A stretch of DNA of 64,000 nt from Asterias rubens (lineage: Eukaryota > Echinodermata > Asteroidea > Forcipulatida > Asteriidae): the NCBI RefSeq assembly GCF_902459465.1, contig NC_047066.1, positions 6,505,047-6,569,046 on the forward strand, given 5' to 3'. Positions 11,515 to 22,704 of the stretch are shown piece by piece; the stretch's first letter is position 1; every line of letters starts with the position of its first letter. The position numbers were made by a program, and so were the translations under genes. The notes under the pieces were generated by a model that did not search any database, was not told the origin of the DNA, and was given only the letters and a program-made list of their open reading frames with translations.

Positions 11515-12012
11515 ATGTCACTTTGGTCTCTACTGTGTATAATTTGTGTCTTACTAAATCAAACTGTGCTGGTTGACTGTAGATGCTCTGGTCAAACATA
11601 TTGTCCACCTTCATGGCTGGCATTTAAAGACAACTGTTATCTGTTGGTCAGAGTAGGATATAACTACCATGCCGCTGAGCAACATTGCCAGAGTCTCTCT
11701 GAGAGAGGCAGACCAGCTCATCTTGTATCCATACTGGATGAGGAAGAGAATCAGTTTGTAGCTCAATACACAAAGTCAGTTCTTGGTCAGGAAAGGGCTC
11801 TATGGATTGGCTACAACGATATAGATGTCGAAGGAGTTTTTATTTGGATAGATGGAAGTCCTGTCGGTTATAAAAGCTGGGCGACTGGCTTTCCAGCTGG
11901 TTCTGCCTACGGGAATCAGGATTGTACAGCGACATACAACACAATGTGGACGGATGCCTGGTGCACAAACCCAACGTTCTCGATGTGCAAAATGCAAGGA
12001 TACACTTTCTGA
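11515..12012 (+). CDS. secreted C-type lectin, copy 4 (165 aa)
   Basis: Intact single-exon CDS with the family signal peptide (residues 1-22) and one CTLD. The first half is almost identical to copies 3, 5 and 6. The second half differs: a longer segment before WIGYND (YTKSVLGQERAL), VEGVFIWIDG, KSWATGFPAGSAYGNQDC and WTDAWC. The Ca-site triplet is FPA instead of EPN/QPD, and WTD stands at the WND position, so classical mannose or galactose binding is doubtful. The start is the conserved MSLW ATG; an in-frame ATG 27 nt upstream (11488) is not conserved. The TGA is followed by GGTAAGT, a likely 3'UTR intron donor. Confidence 0.87.
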   Translation: MSLWSLLCIICVLLNQTVLVDCRCSGQTYCPPSWLAFKDNCYLLVRVGYNYHAAEQHCQSLSERGRPAHLVSILDEEENQFVAQYTKSVLGQERALWIGYNDIDVEGVFIWIDGSPVGYKSWATGFPAGSAYGNQDCTATYNTMWTDAWCTNPTFSMCKMQGYTF

Positions 12013-12075
12013 GGTAAGTTTTGGTAACAAATCCTTAAAAAGAAATAACACTGAGTATTTGTTCACTATTGGTAC

Positions 12076-12240
12076 ATTCCACAAAATCATTTCTTGGTCA
12101 GGATGCTGAGCCATGGATTGACTGCAATGATTTGGATGTAGACTCAGGATTGTATCTTGTTGAATGTAGAGTCACTAAGAAAGGAAAGCAATGGTACTGT
12201 TGGAAAATAACGTTCTTCAAAGGAAACTCCTTCTGAGCCT
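12076..12240 (+). pseudogene. relic of a C-type lectin second half
   Basis: Downstream of copy 4 there is a decayed copy of lectin coding sequence: TCTTGGTCAGGA, CCATGGATTGACTGCAATG (the WIGYND region), GATTTGGATGTAGA, then CAGGATTGTA (the QDC region) with about 100 bp between them deleted, then TGGTACTGTTGG. Frames are broken. The same relic follows copy 6, so it was duplicated as part of the unit. Confidence 0.7.
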
Positions 12241-12242
12241 GT

Positions 12243-14402
12243 AAACCTTTCGAGATTTTCTCCCTAGACATAAATGTAAGTTGAGAATTGTTTAGTTCAG
12301 TTGGATTAAGGGCAGGAAAAAGCTGCAATTGCACGAAAAAAAATATTGCTGTGTAATTCTTGTTTGATCAAGTTTACTTACAAATAATAAGCAAGAGTTA
12401 CATATGCATTAAGCCCGCTGGCCACATTTATAAGTTTTTTTTTATCAACAGCATTTGCTTACTTAAAATAATTAATAACTAATAATCTAAATCCAACAAA
12501 GGATAAATATACTTTAAGTTGAAGTCATCATGGGTACCCAACAGACTTATGATATGTGGATGTCAAATACTTTAATAAAAGGATTCAATTCTTTTATTGG
12601 AGTTAACAGATTTCAGTGAACTTAAGCCCTCCCCTCAAATAACTCTACAATATTTTCTGTTACATTCAGACCAATTCATACTGGATGCGAATGTCAACAA
12701 GAACTGAATCTTATATGTGAAGACTGAGATTTTCAGCAGAATTTGACATCTTTCTGTTTACTTTCAACTTATTTTCAGTTATGAAATAGATTGGGGTATG
12801 TTCATGGGGCATGAGGGTCTTGCGATTGATTTCAAATATTATATACAGCCAGATGAAAGGGTTTAAGGATTGAAATAATTACCCAAATGCCAGCAGTAAT
12901 ATAAGGTTTAGGGCTTTAGGCTATGCACCATGTCCTTACTGCCATATATACCCTTGCACGAGCCTAATGACTTTTTATGTCTCCATTTTGACTTCAATTA
13001 TCTCATCTTAATACGATCCAGAAAAAAATTCTTTTTAAATTGCCTTGCGGGTAATCAATAAAAAGAGATTGGGCGTATGATTGGGGCTGCTCGAGTTTGC
13101 ATTGAACTAATTAAGTCCAATAGAAATCAACCACCCAGACGTACATGTGGGACTGATTTGCCTAAATCCTGAAACAAGAATAAAAGCAAGCCCGCCTCAT
13201 TTATATTATTTATTTATTTTGCTTTTTCTTGCTTTGTTTTCCATGTTTCTTCCTTTTGCTCTTGTCTAAGTATGTCTTTTTTGATACTTCGATTTCTTTT
13301 TGATATTTCTTGCCGTGTTTTTAAGGACCCAAATGGAAATAAGCCTAAAATATTGTTTGGGGGGGGGGGGGTTATCCTTGGATAATTTTGTGCAGATTTT
13401 TATTCTTCTGTTGTATTGTGGTTTATCATAAAATTATTTCATTGTCTTTTCTCTCATTGTTGTGTATGTGTTTTTGACATGCTTTTATCAGGATAAATTC
13501 AATCAATCAATCAATCAATTAACCAATCAATCAATCAATCAATCAATAAATCAGTCATTTAGCTTGATGGAATGCAGCTCGAGCTGTTATAATCTGCACA
13601 CTCTGTAAGTTTACTGTCATCAGCAGTTGGAAGGACGCTATTTCTTAAATGCTCACAACTAATTTTCCATTTAGATCTGGAGAAACTAAAAGACATTATT
13701 ATTGAGTGTGCGACAGACACAATGTACCTTCATACTACTGTCTACAAAGACCATATGTTTTGATCCCTGCAGGCACAAAGAGGTTTTAGTTGCAGTTCTG
13801 ACCTACAGACCCTATCTTTAAACCCTGTACGCGGATCTTTTTCAGGGTGTTTAAATAAGAGTTGTAAAAGACAACTACATAAAAGGGAGAAAATCAACTC
13901 AAAATATACAAGACACTTTCTTCCAAGCCATTTCGTTTGCGAATTGTACGGATTTTTTGAGATACAAATTATTGTATGGTACACCTACTTGCCTATTTGA
14001 AGCCTGAAATCAGTTGGCCTTGTATCTTCAGGATGCTGAAAACAAGTGTCAAACTGATGGCAGATTTTAGCAATATGCAGTGGAAACTATTTACAAAATC
14101 AGAACCATTTCGTAATTAGTAATCTATATATACTGCAGTCACTTAAAAAAAGTAGCAATCTTGCAATGGACAAACAAAAGAAATAGTTACCTTGGTTTCA
14201 CCACTCTAACCGAACGTCATCAATTTATTTGGGAAATAACGAATGGTAGTGTAACACGTCTGCACCAGGCACAACAAAGTAATACTTAAGGAACACGACT
14301 GCGAATTATTGTTTGCAGAATAATGTTAATACTTTTTTCTTGAAACAAATGATGTGTTAAAAGAGAGAACCCAACGGGTGTTGCAGCCATCAACCACCAG
14401 TC
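12243..14402. repeat. lectin repeat-unit flank, copy 2
   Basis: Matches 1-2230 plus 4368-4445, that is, the flank of lectin copy 1 without the 2.1-kb Helitron-like insertion, and so supplies the empty site. It includes a second LINE-like 3' tail with (AATC)n (13190-13556) and a G-run at about 13362. No gene. Confidence 0.75.
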
Positions 14403-14837
14403 ATGTCACTTTGGTCTCTACTGTGCATAATTTGTGTCTTACTAAATCAGACTGTGCTGGTTGACTGTAGATGCTCTGGTCAAACATATTGTCCACCTTC
14501 ATGGCTGGCATTTAAAGACAACTGTTATCTGTTGGTCAGAGTAGGATATAACTACCATGCCGCTGAGCAACATTGCCAGAGTCTCTCTGAGAAAGGCAGA
14601 CCAGCTCATCTTGTATCCATACTGGATGAGGAAGAAAATCAGTTTGTAGCTCAATCTGGTAATAATCTATGGATTGGCTACAATGATTTGGATGTAGAAG
14701 GAGTTTATACTTGGATAGATGGAAGTCCTGTTGGTTATGAAGGATGGGCTCCTGGCTTCCCAGTTGGTGATGCTCGTGGGAATCAGGATTGTATAGTGAC
14801 GTACAAGAGAACAATGTGGAAGGAGTACAACTGTTAA
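14403..14837 (+). pseudogene. C-type lectin copy 5, early stop before the last cysteine
   Basis: It is intact and almost identical to copy 6 up to WKEYNC, where a TAA (14835-14837) replaces the Ser codon of copy 6. The frame continues beyond with MPSMCKMKGYTF, but the normal stop codon is also mutated to TCA, as is the splice donor after it. The 144-aa product would lack the C-terminal strand and the final Cys that closes the conserved long disulphide. Probably a recent pseudogene; a truncated secreted product cannot be excluded. Confidence 0.8.
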
Positions 14838-15214
14838 AAAATTATGCCTTCAATGTGCAAGATGAAGGGCTACACGTTCTCAGGTCAACAGTCTTGTGAG
14901 AGCATGATCTTAAAGTTGCTACAGTAATTATGGAATCCATTTTAAGTTTCAAGTTTTAACTTGGCTGATACTTTAAATAATCACACCCAAGTAACAAAAC
15001 AAATTTGTGACCCGCTACGTGAAAATGAGTCAGATGTTGGCAATTTCAAGGATCGAGTTATATGCATGGCTGGAAAGAACACACCAACAGCAGTAATTTG
15101 GTATATGTCTAAGCTTTGGGGTGTACCTAAGCTTTGGGGTGTACTTCGTTTGAAATTAGCCAATACATAATTTTTTCTAAAAAACAAATTACAAGTAGAG
15201 TGATGTTCTAAAAT
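14838..15214. other. intergenic after lectin copy 5
   Basis: No gene. An 18-bp unit (CTAAGCTTTGGGGTGTAC) is present twice at about 15110-15146. Confidence 0.5.
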
Positions 15215-15910
15215 ACTATTTAGCGCAAAAGGATACAAATAAGACATAAGTATGATCACAAAATTGTTGTATTCATAGCTTTATAGCCTAAAGGTAAGGT
15301 AAGTGTTCTCAAGGTTAACCATGCAAATACAGATCTTAAAAAGTAAAATAAAAATTTTCTTTTGTATTTTTATATATTTTTTTTCCACATTAAACTGTCC
15401 ATTACTTAATAATGCATTGGGCAACATCTGACTCATTTTCACCTCGCGGGTCACATTTAGCAGTTAAAATAAATATGTACGATCCAACGACAAACAACTC
15501 AAAGTTTCTAATGAAAATTAAACATCTATTTTGTAGCTTCAGTTGAACACGTTAAAGCCCACAATAAAATTTGAACCAGAGCCTGAATTTGGGTTGAATA
15601 TCCATAAGAATGAAGGGCTTAAAGCTCAAAATTTGTATTGGACCAGAATTTCCAGGAATTTATTTTACGAGACCAGAGTCAAAATGAGTTGAACAAGCAC
15701 TGAAAGATTTTAACATTTGTCTTATAAATGTGTTAATATGTGCTTTGATACTCAACAGAACAGAAAGATATTTATCAGACTTAAGGACAACATTTTGTCA
15801 TAATCTGCCGTGGTATGCTGGAAACTATGAGCGCTTAGACTAGCCTAGCCTCATTGAGCCGAATACAATGATAACAATGGTGGCAGCCTGTCCATACTTT
15901 TACGCCAAAT
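15215..15910. repeat. segmental duplication, paired with 20668-21362
   Basis: About 650-700 bp is repeated with high identity; the block 15480-15880 is almost unchanged at 20910-21310. It begins at TACAAATAAGACATAA and ends near TTTTACGCCAAA. Non-coding. Confidence 0.85.
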
Positions 15911-15914
15911 TTGT

Positions 15915-16222
15915 ATGTACTCAAATTTTAGCTCAATTGGTCGTCGAAGTTGGGAGAATTTAATAAAAAAAGAGAAAAAACCATGTCACACGAAGTTGTG
16001 TGCTTTTAGATGGTTGATTTCGAGACCTCAAATTCTAAATCTGAGGTCTTGAAATCAAATTTGTGGAAAATTACTTCTTTCCTCGAAAACTATGGCACTT
16101 CAGACGGAGCCGTTTCTCACATTGTTTTATACCATCAACCTCTCCCCATTACTTGTCACCAAGAAAGGTTTTATGCTAATAATTATTTTGAGTAATTACC
16201 AATAGTGTCCACTGCCTTCAGC
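15915..16222 (-). repeat. MITE (GGACAC family)
   Basis: Reverse-oriented member: starts in the TTTTAGCTCAATTGGTCGTCG block and ends with TAGTGTCCACTGCCTT. It contains the AAACGGCTCCGTCTGAAG region in complement. The left terminal repeat is missing. Confidence 0.65.
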
Positions 16223-16245
16223 TTCAGTGAGGCGTTAAGAGTCAG

Positions 16246-17466
16246 TTCAGGTAAATAATTGACATAGTTGCTCACGGTCAAAAAATGAATTTTTTTATAC
16301 TTTGTGGGTGGAAGGGCCTTGGGGTGCAAGTAAACAAAGTTGCATTTTAAATTCTATATATAGCCCGTTGCCATGGTTACGGCTCATTTTGTTTTTTGGC
16401 CATTTTAGGCCGATTTGGGGGTCTGAAAAACTGGTTTTTAGCTCATATTTACAACTCCACCCCACCAAAATGCAAAATTATTTCAAAAAACCTTTTATAT
16501 CACTACAAGGTATCATCCTTGGCCTTCCTTGAGAAAAAAAATTATTGCTTTAAATATCACCCTTGTGCTATTTTTGCATCATGCATTACAGTATGTTTTT
16601 AGAACTTGCAAAATGGACATTTTTACCCTATTTAAGGACCCCAAAATGTCAACTTGCCAGGGGTCTCAGAAAATTTTCCTTTCGGCTGTGATTAGGGCCA
16701 ACATTGGTCTTTCCATATCTGGTGTCAAAAACTTGGGCAATTGTATCCTGTTGTGACAGTACTGCCTCAAAACTAGACTTTTTTCCAAAAAACGTGAAAA
16801 ATACCTTTTTAAGGGTCTTTTCACATAATATCGACATACGTGTCCATGGTAAAAAAAAAGGAATATTTTTCTTATACTTTGTGGATGGTAGGAACTTGGG
16901 GTCCAAATAAACAGCATTTACATTTCAAATCATAATGTAACACGTTGCCATGGTAACAGTTCATTTGTGTTTAGGCCACTTTAGGCCGATTTTGGGGTCT
17001 GAAAAACTTTTTTTTTTAGTTAATATTTACAACTCCACCCCACCAAAAAACAAAAATATTTCATAAAACCTTTTACATCACTACAAAGTATCATCCTTGG
17101 CTTTACTTGAGACAAAACAATATTGCTATAAATTTTACCCTTGTGCTATTTTTAGAACGTGCATTAGAATATGTTTTTTTGAACTTGCAAAATCAACATT
17201 TTTACCATATTTTTTGCCCTCAAAATTTCATTTTTTCAGGGGTCTCAGAATATTTTCCTTTCGGTTTTGATCAGGGCCACAATTTGTCTTTTTATTTCTG
17301 GTAAGAAAAACTTGGGCAAGTATATCCTGATGTTAACAGTACTGTTAACCAGCCGTAACCATGGCAACGGGCTATATATAGAATTGAAAATGCAATTTTG
17401 TTTACTTGCACCCCAAGGCCCTTCCACCCACTAAGTGAGCAACTATGTCAATTATTTACCTGAACT
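16246..17466. mobile_element. 1.2-kb foldback element with internal direct repeats
   Basis: Long terminal inverted repeats: 16246-16283 (AGTCAGTTCAGGTAAATAAT) and 16305-16385 pair with 17345-17466 (complement ends CCTGAACTGACT). Inside, a roughly 570-bp unit is directly repeated (from about 16290 and from about 16864), each with GGCCGATTTnGGGGTCTGAAAA. A TA at each border suggests a TA target duplication. No transposase. Confidence 0.75.
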
Positions 17467-17921
17467 GACTTATAAGCTGCACTCGATAGACTTACCCTTG
17501 ACAAAATTAGCCGGAAATTCAATTTGCCATAGCAACAACTCACATAATAAATTGTTGGCCTGACGTACTGAAGACAACCAATGAGAGTAAAGCTCGTCGG
17601 TGCTTGAAAGATTTCGAGGCTGCGACAGGTACATATAGATCAAGATGCTTTGGGAACACTAATGGTGACTTTCATAACGCTGGCAGTGGATGTGATCATT
17701 AAAAAAAACTTTAAAAAAACAGTTTTTGTTGATAGGTTGGCTACATGAATTTATGTTTCTCTTCGACTTGACAATCAGCAACACAACAACAAAAGTTTAT
17801 AACTTTCAGTAGAACATAAAGCGATAAATCTCGAAAGGACATCATCAGATGCAGCCATCAACAAGAGAAATATCTTTGACTAAAATACCATAGAGATTGG
17901 AGTTATCATCAACCACCAGTC
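17467..17921. other. 5' flank of lectin copy 6
   Basis: No gene. Unlike copies 1/5 and 2/4 this flank is not shared with another copy until about 20 bp before the ATG, so copy 6 has a different upstream region and perhaps different regulation. Confidence 0.5.
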
Positions 17922-18401
17922 ATGTCACTTTGGTCTCTACTGTGTATAATTTGTGTCTTACTAAATCAAACTGTGCTGGTTGACTGTAGATGCTCTGGTA
18001 AAACATATTGTCCACCTTCATGGCTGGCATTTAAAGACAACTGTTATCTGTTGGTCAGAGTAGGATATAACTACCATGCCGCTGAGCAACATTGCCAGAG
18101 TCTCTCTGAGAAAGGCAGACCATCTCATCTTGTATCCATACAGGATGAGGAAGAAAATCAGTTTGTAGCTCAATCTGGTAATAATCTATGGATTGGCTAC
18201 AATGATTTGGATGTAGAAGGAGTTTATACTTGGATAGATGGAAGTCCTGTTGGTTATGAAGGATGGGCACCTGGCTTCCCAGTTGGTGATGCTCGTGGGA
18301 ATCAGGATTGTACAGTGACATACAAAAGAACAATGTGGAAGGAGTACTTCTGTTCACAAAGTATGCCTTCAATGTGCAAAATGCAAGGATACACTTTCTG
18401 A
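17922..18401 (+). CDS. secreted C-type lectin, copy 6 (159 aa)
   Basis: Intact single-exon CDS. Signal peptide residues 1-22, then one C-type lectin domain with Cys at 24, 30 and 41, HC, QDC, YFC and MCK, and the motifs LWIGYND and GVYTWIDG. The long-loop site reads GFPVGDARGNQDC, with FPV where EPN/QPD is usual and WKE for WND, so calcium-dependent sugar binding by the classical residues is not supported. Length is typical for a signal peptide plus a lone CTLD. It is the closest relative of copy 5. The stop TGA is followed by GGTAAGT (3'UTR intron donor). Likely a secreted recognition or defence lectin, by family analogy only. Confidence 0.88.
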   Translation: MSLWSLLCIICVLLNQTVLVDCRCSGKTYCPPSWLAFKDNCYLLVRVGYNYHAAEQHCQSLSEKGRPSHLVSIQDEEENQFVAQSGNNLWIGYNDLDVEGVYTWIDGSPVGYEGWAPGFPVGDARGNQDCTVTYKRTMWKEYFCSQSMPSMCKMQGYTF

Positions 18402-18467
18402 GGTAAGTTTTAGTAACAAATCCTAAACAAGAAATAACACAGAGTATTTATATACTGTTTGTACATT

Positions 18468-18630
18468 CCATTAAGTCAGTTCTTGGTCAGGATGCTGAGC
18501 CATGGATTAACTACACTGATTTGGATGTAGACTCAGGATTGTATCTTGTTGGATGTGAAGTCAAGATGAAAGGAATGCAATGGTAACTGTTGGGAAATAG
18601 CATTATTCAGTGTGCAAGATGGAAAGGTAA
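18468..18630 (+). pseudogene. relic of a C-type lectin second half
   Basis: Same decayed half-domain as at 12076-12240: AAGTCAGTTCTTGGTCAGGA (exactly as inside copy 4), CCATGGATTAACTAC, GATTTGGATGTAGA, CAGGATTGTA, and GTGTGCAAGATGGAAAGG (the MCKM end). Internal deletion and stops. Confidence 0.72.
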
Positions 18631-18631
18631 A

Positions 18632-19310
18632 CCTTGTGAGATTTTCTCCCTACACTAAATGTAAGTTGAGAATTGTTAAGTTCAGTTGGATTGAGGAGAG
18701 GAAAAAGCTGTAATTTACATGAAAACAATTTAAAGGTATATTGTATGATTCTTAGGAAGAAACACTAAAGAAATAGTAAACTTGCGGGTACAACCTTGTG
18801 TAAATCTCTTTTATGGGAGTGTTGGCTCTAAAAAGAGCCGGTGTGGTCTTGACGTTTCGAACAGTATACTCTGCTCATCTTTAGGAGAAAGCTGGGTGAT
18901 TCTTGTTTAGTCAAAGCTTATGAATCTAGTAATGAGTTTTTGGCATAAGCCCCCTAGCAACAGTTACTAGTTTTTGTTTAATCCCAGGCATTTGTTGCCA
19001 ACTTGATAACACTTAAAAGTAAAAACACATTTTACTCCGCTTGCTTAGTGCAGCGCGTCCTGCACAAACCAATGCATTAAATGACAAATGTCTGTTCTTG
19101 AAAACTAAAATCTATCCCTTCCTGAAAACTAAAAAAAGAGTAGTCATTTTTGGCCCTGTGCCAGCGCTATGTAATACAATGTAAAAATTGGCAAATCTAC
19201 AACAAATGCAAGTGTGGCTGTTCATGAAGAACAGAAGTGTAGTTAAAAAATATAACAATTTAGCATTGGACACTTGGGATAATGTCACTAATAACAACCC
19301 AAATAAGTAA
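18632..19310. repeat. 3' flank of the last lectin unit
   Basis: Matches 1-450 in its first 390 bp and 10585-10720 in part. The array appears to end here. No gene. Confidence 0.6.
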
Positions 19311-19314
19311 ACAA

Positions 19315-19350
<36 letters not shown>

Positions 19351-20667
19351 TATTCGGCCAGTGTCAAAAACAAATACATACAAGTAAAACAAAGGATAAT
19401 AAGACTTCAAAAAATACAGGGTAACTAGAGGAGCGGGATTAGACAAAAGGGTACAGGACAGGTACGGGATGTGGAGGAAGGAAGAGGAAGGGACAACAAT
19501 CCATTCTAAGACGGCCAGGATAAACAAAAGCGTACTACGACACTATGACTCAAAAGCCTGCTTATCCAATCCTCGAATAGAGTATAAATAAAAAAATCAC
19601 TATGATAAACACTTAGATACTATAAAATAAACAAATATAAATATATACTTTGAGTAAAACTAATATAACATTTGAAGCACTAGATAGATATTTGATAGAT
19701 TAAGAGCTGCTAACAAACTCGACAACAATTGAAGCTATTTAAACAAGTTATTTAACAAGAAAAACAGAATAGATAAATAATAAATACTTACATTAATACA
19801 TGAATGAATGAATATATAGATAGATAGATAGATAGATAGATAGGTAGATAAAGAAAGAAGTAAAGGAAGGGAGGAAGGAGGGAGGGAGGGAGAGGGGGAG
19901 AGAAAGAAAGAATTAATTAAAGAAAGAGAGAAAGAAATAAGTAAATAAATAAATAAATAAATGAAAAAGTAATTGAGTAAATCAATAAGTAAATAAAGGA
20001 ATAATCAAATAAATAAATAAATGATGAATAATAAACAAAAGAACGAACGAATGAATAAATAAATTAATTAATAAGTAGCTAAATGAACAAACAGATAAAT
20101 AAATAAAAAATAAAAAATAATAAATTAATCAATCAAACAAACAAAAGATAATTTCAAAAATAGATAAATAAATAACCATTAAGTGGGGGAAAAAAATCAA
20201 TACAAATCAAATCAAGTCAAAACAGATCAAATCAAATACAATCCAATACAATAAAAAGGATTAGCATTAAACATCATTATTGAAATAACTAGACAGTTGG
20301 TTGTTAAAACCCCTCCAAGAGTCAAGAATGACCGAGTTCTTAACGGCGGTTGGCAAGCTACTCCAGATACGAGGGAAAGAATGAATTAGAGAATTCTTCA
20401 GGCAATGAGTTCTGGCAAAGTGATGGTTAAAGGTCAGAGTGTCCAAGTGACGGGTATTGATTTGGGTGAGGGAAGTAACTGCGGAGCATTTGACTTGTCC
20501 AAATAAACATTTCATGGTAAATAGAACAGTTAGTCTGTTTCTCCGGGCATCTAAGCTTAGCAGGTTCAGTGATTTGAGTCTATTATCATATGACATGACA
20601 CCTCTTTGTTGCTTGAGACACATCCTGGTAGCTCTCCTTTGCACTCTTTCCAATTGGGACGACATTT
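19311..20667 (-). mobile_element. 5'-truncated non-LTR retrotransposon
   Basis: On the - strand, 20667-20267 encodes about 132 residues typical of the region after the reverse transcriptase of CR1/Jockey/L2-type LINEs: LERVQRRATRMC, YDNRLKSLNLLSLDARRNR, then a conserved tail FPRIWSSLPTAVKNS and FNNQLSSYF. The stop is at 20267. The 3'UTR is rich in simple repeats ((TATC)n at 19815-19850 and (TTTA)n-like tracts), and it ends with an (AAT)n tail at 19313-19350. It interrupts the segmental duplicate that resumes at 20668. The 5' truncation means it cannot be autonomous. Confidence 0.85.
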
Positions 20668-21362
20668 AGTGCAAACGTATACAAATAAGACATAATGTAT
20701 GATTGTATTCATAGCTTTATAGCCTAAAGGTAAGTGTTCTCAAGGTTAACCATGCAAATAAAGATCTTAAAAAGTAAACGAAAAAAATGTTTGTATTTGT
20801 ACATATTTTTTTCCACATTAAACTGTCCATTACTCAATAATGGATTGGGCGACATCTGACTCATTTTCACAGAGTGGGTCACATTTACCAGTTCAAATAA
20901 ATATGTACGATCCAACGACAAACAACTCCAAGTTTCTTATAAAAATCAAACATCTATTTTGTAGCTTCAGTTGAACTCATTAAAGCCCACAATAAAATTT
21001 GAACCAGAGCCTGAATTTGGGCTGAATATCCATAAGAATGAAGGGCTTAAAGCTCAAAATTTGTATTGGACCAGAATTTCCAGGAATTTATTTTACGAGA
21101 CCAGAATCAAAATGAGTTGAACAAGCACTGAAAGATTTTAACATTTGTCTTATAAATGTGTTAATATGTGCTTTGATACTCAACAGAACAGAAAGATATT
21201 TATCAGACTTAAGGACAACATTTTGTCATAATCTGCCGTGGTATGCTGGAAACTATGAGCGCTTAGACTAGCCTAGCCTCATTGAGCCGAATACAATGAT
21301 AAACACTGGTGGCAGCCTGTCCATACTTTTACGCCAAAGTTTTATGTACTCAAATTTGTATG
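20668..21362. repeat. segmental duplication, paired with 15215-15910
   Basis: High-identity partner copy. The LINE insertion lies exactly at its left border. Confidence 0.85.
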
Positions 21363-21363
21363 T

Positions 21364-21510
21364 ACTCAAATTAACCCACGGCACCCACAGCAATTGCCAT
21401 GGTGCCCTTTGCTTTTGCCGTGGTGTCCTTTGCAAAGTTCCAATACAAGTTTACATTTTCCTCATAGAAGTGCCCCTAATCACATGAAAATTGCTGTGCC
21501 CCTTCAAAAA
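21364..21510. repeat. GTGCCCTT-rich interspersed repeat
   Basis: Contains CAATTGCCATGGTGCCCTTT, AAGTTCCAATACAAGTTT and TGTGCCCCTTCAAAAAC. Related copies lie at 22705-22870 and 53235-53390 with the same order of blocks. Non-coding; family unknown. Confidence 0.6.
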
Positions 21511-22176
21511 CAAAATTCAAAGATTGAGGGCACAAAAAGCTAAAAAATGAGGTAAATTTTCCAATGCCTGGCCTCCCTCTTTGTACAGATAAAACAAGTA
21601 GTCGTCCGACTTGGGGGGAAAAGGGGAAAAAAGGGCACTCCGAAGTTGTCCGGTCATAGTGAACCGTCAACTGCAATTCGGCTCAAAAAAAAGTCAGGTG
21701 CATACACGTCATCCGCGTGAAGTGGTAAACAAGACACTAACTTATTAACACAACTTTAATTACTAATTTTTTCTCTTCTTTACGTTACAGATAACAAGAT
21801 CGAAGATCATCATCATTGTGCAAGGATTCAAGTTGCAAATTAAATGTATTTGAAACCAACGACAACTGCATGGTACACATTTGAAACAAAGACTTGAGCA
21901 TCGAATCTGTGCAAGGAATTCAGCAGGAGTTACAGTTAGGTTACTCAGCTGAGCTCGACGGGAAAGGACTTTTGCAAAAACGAAATGGAGGCAGTTATTC
22001 CTATGATTGTGTGAGTCACGGAAAAAAATGGAGGCAGTTATTCCGGAGCTAATTATGTGAGTCAACAATCTACAAAGCAGAAAATTGTGACTTAACCATA
22101 ATCCGGCCTCTTTCTACCCCCCAGCAAAAAAATAAAAAAGGTTTAACTGATCAAAGGCTAAACTTGATTAACCAGT
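21511..22176. other. intergenic
   Basis: No gene recognised. CGAAATGGAGGCAGTTATTCC-like blocks are repeated at about 21983 and 22027. Confidence 0.4.
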
Positions 22177-22690
22177 GAACTTGGAGCTGACAGTGAAATG
22201 TGGAGGCCTTTTCAGATAATGCTTGGGCAATGATACTATAGGAAAGCATTGTAAAGGTGTTTATGATTTCATATGAGAAATCCATAACACAAATTAGACA
22301 TCCATAGTGAACTTGGAGTTGGCACAGCAACGTGTGGAGACCTTTTCAGATAATGCTTGTGCAATGACACTACAGGAAAGCATTGTAAAGGTGTTTATGA
22401 TTTCGTATGAGACATCCATGACACACTTGAGACGTCCATAGTGAACTTGGAGTTGGCACAGCGAAGTGTGGAATTCTTTTCAGATAATGCTTGTGCAATG
22501 ACACTATAGGAAAGAATTTTAATGTGTATATGATTTGGTATGAGACAACCATGACATAATATGAGACATCCATAGTGAACTTGGAGTTAGCACAGCGACG
22601 TGTGGAGATCTTTTCAGAAAACGCTTGTGCAATGACTCTATAGAAAAACATTTTAAGGTGTTCATGATTTGGTATGACGTACAGTATGCA
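22177..22690. repeat. 133-bp tandem repeat, about 3.9 units
   Basis: Units begin GAACTTGGAG at 22177, 22309, 22443 and 22577 (132-134 bp apart). Each contains CTTTTCAGATAATGCTTG and GACATCCAT. Units 2-4 are closer to each other than to unit 1. Confidence 0.9.
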
Positions 22691-22704
22691 ATGACAGGCC
22701 TGAT

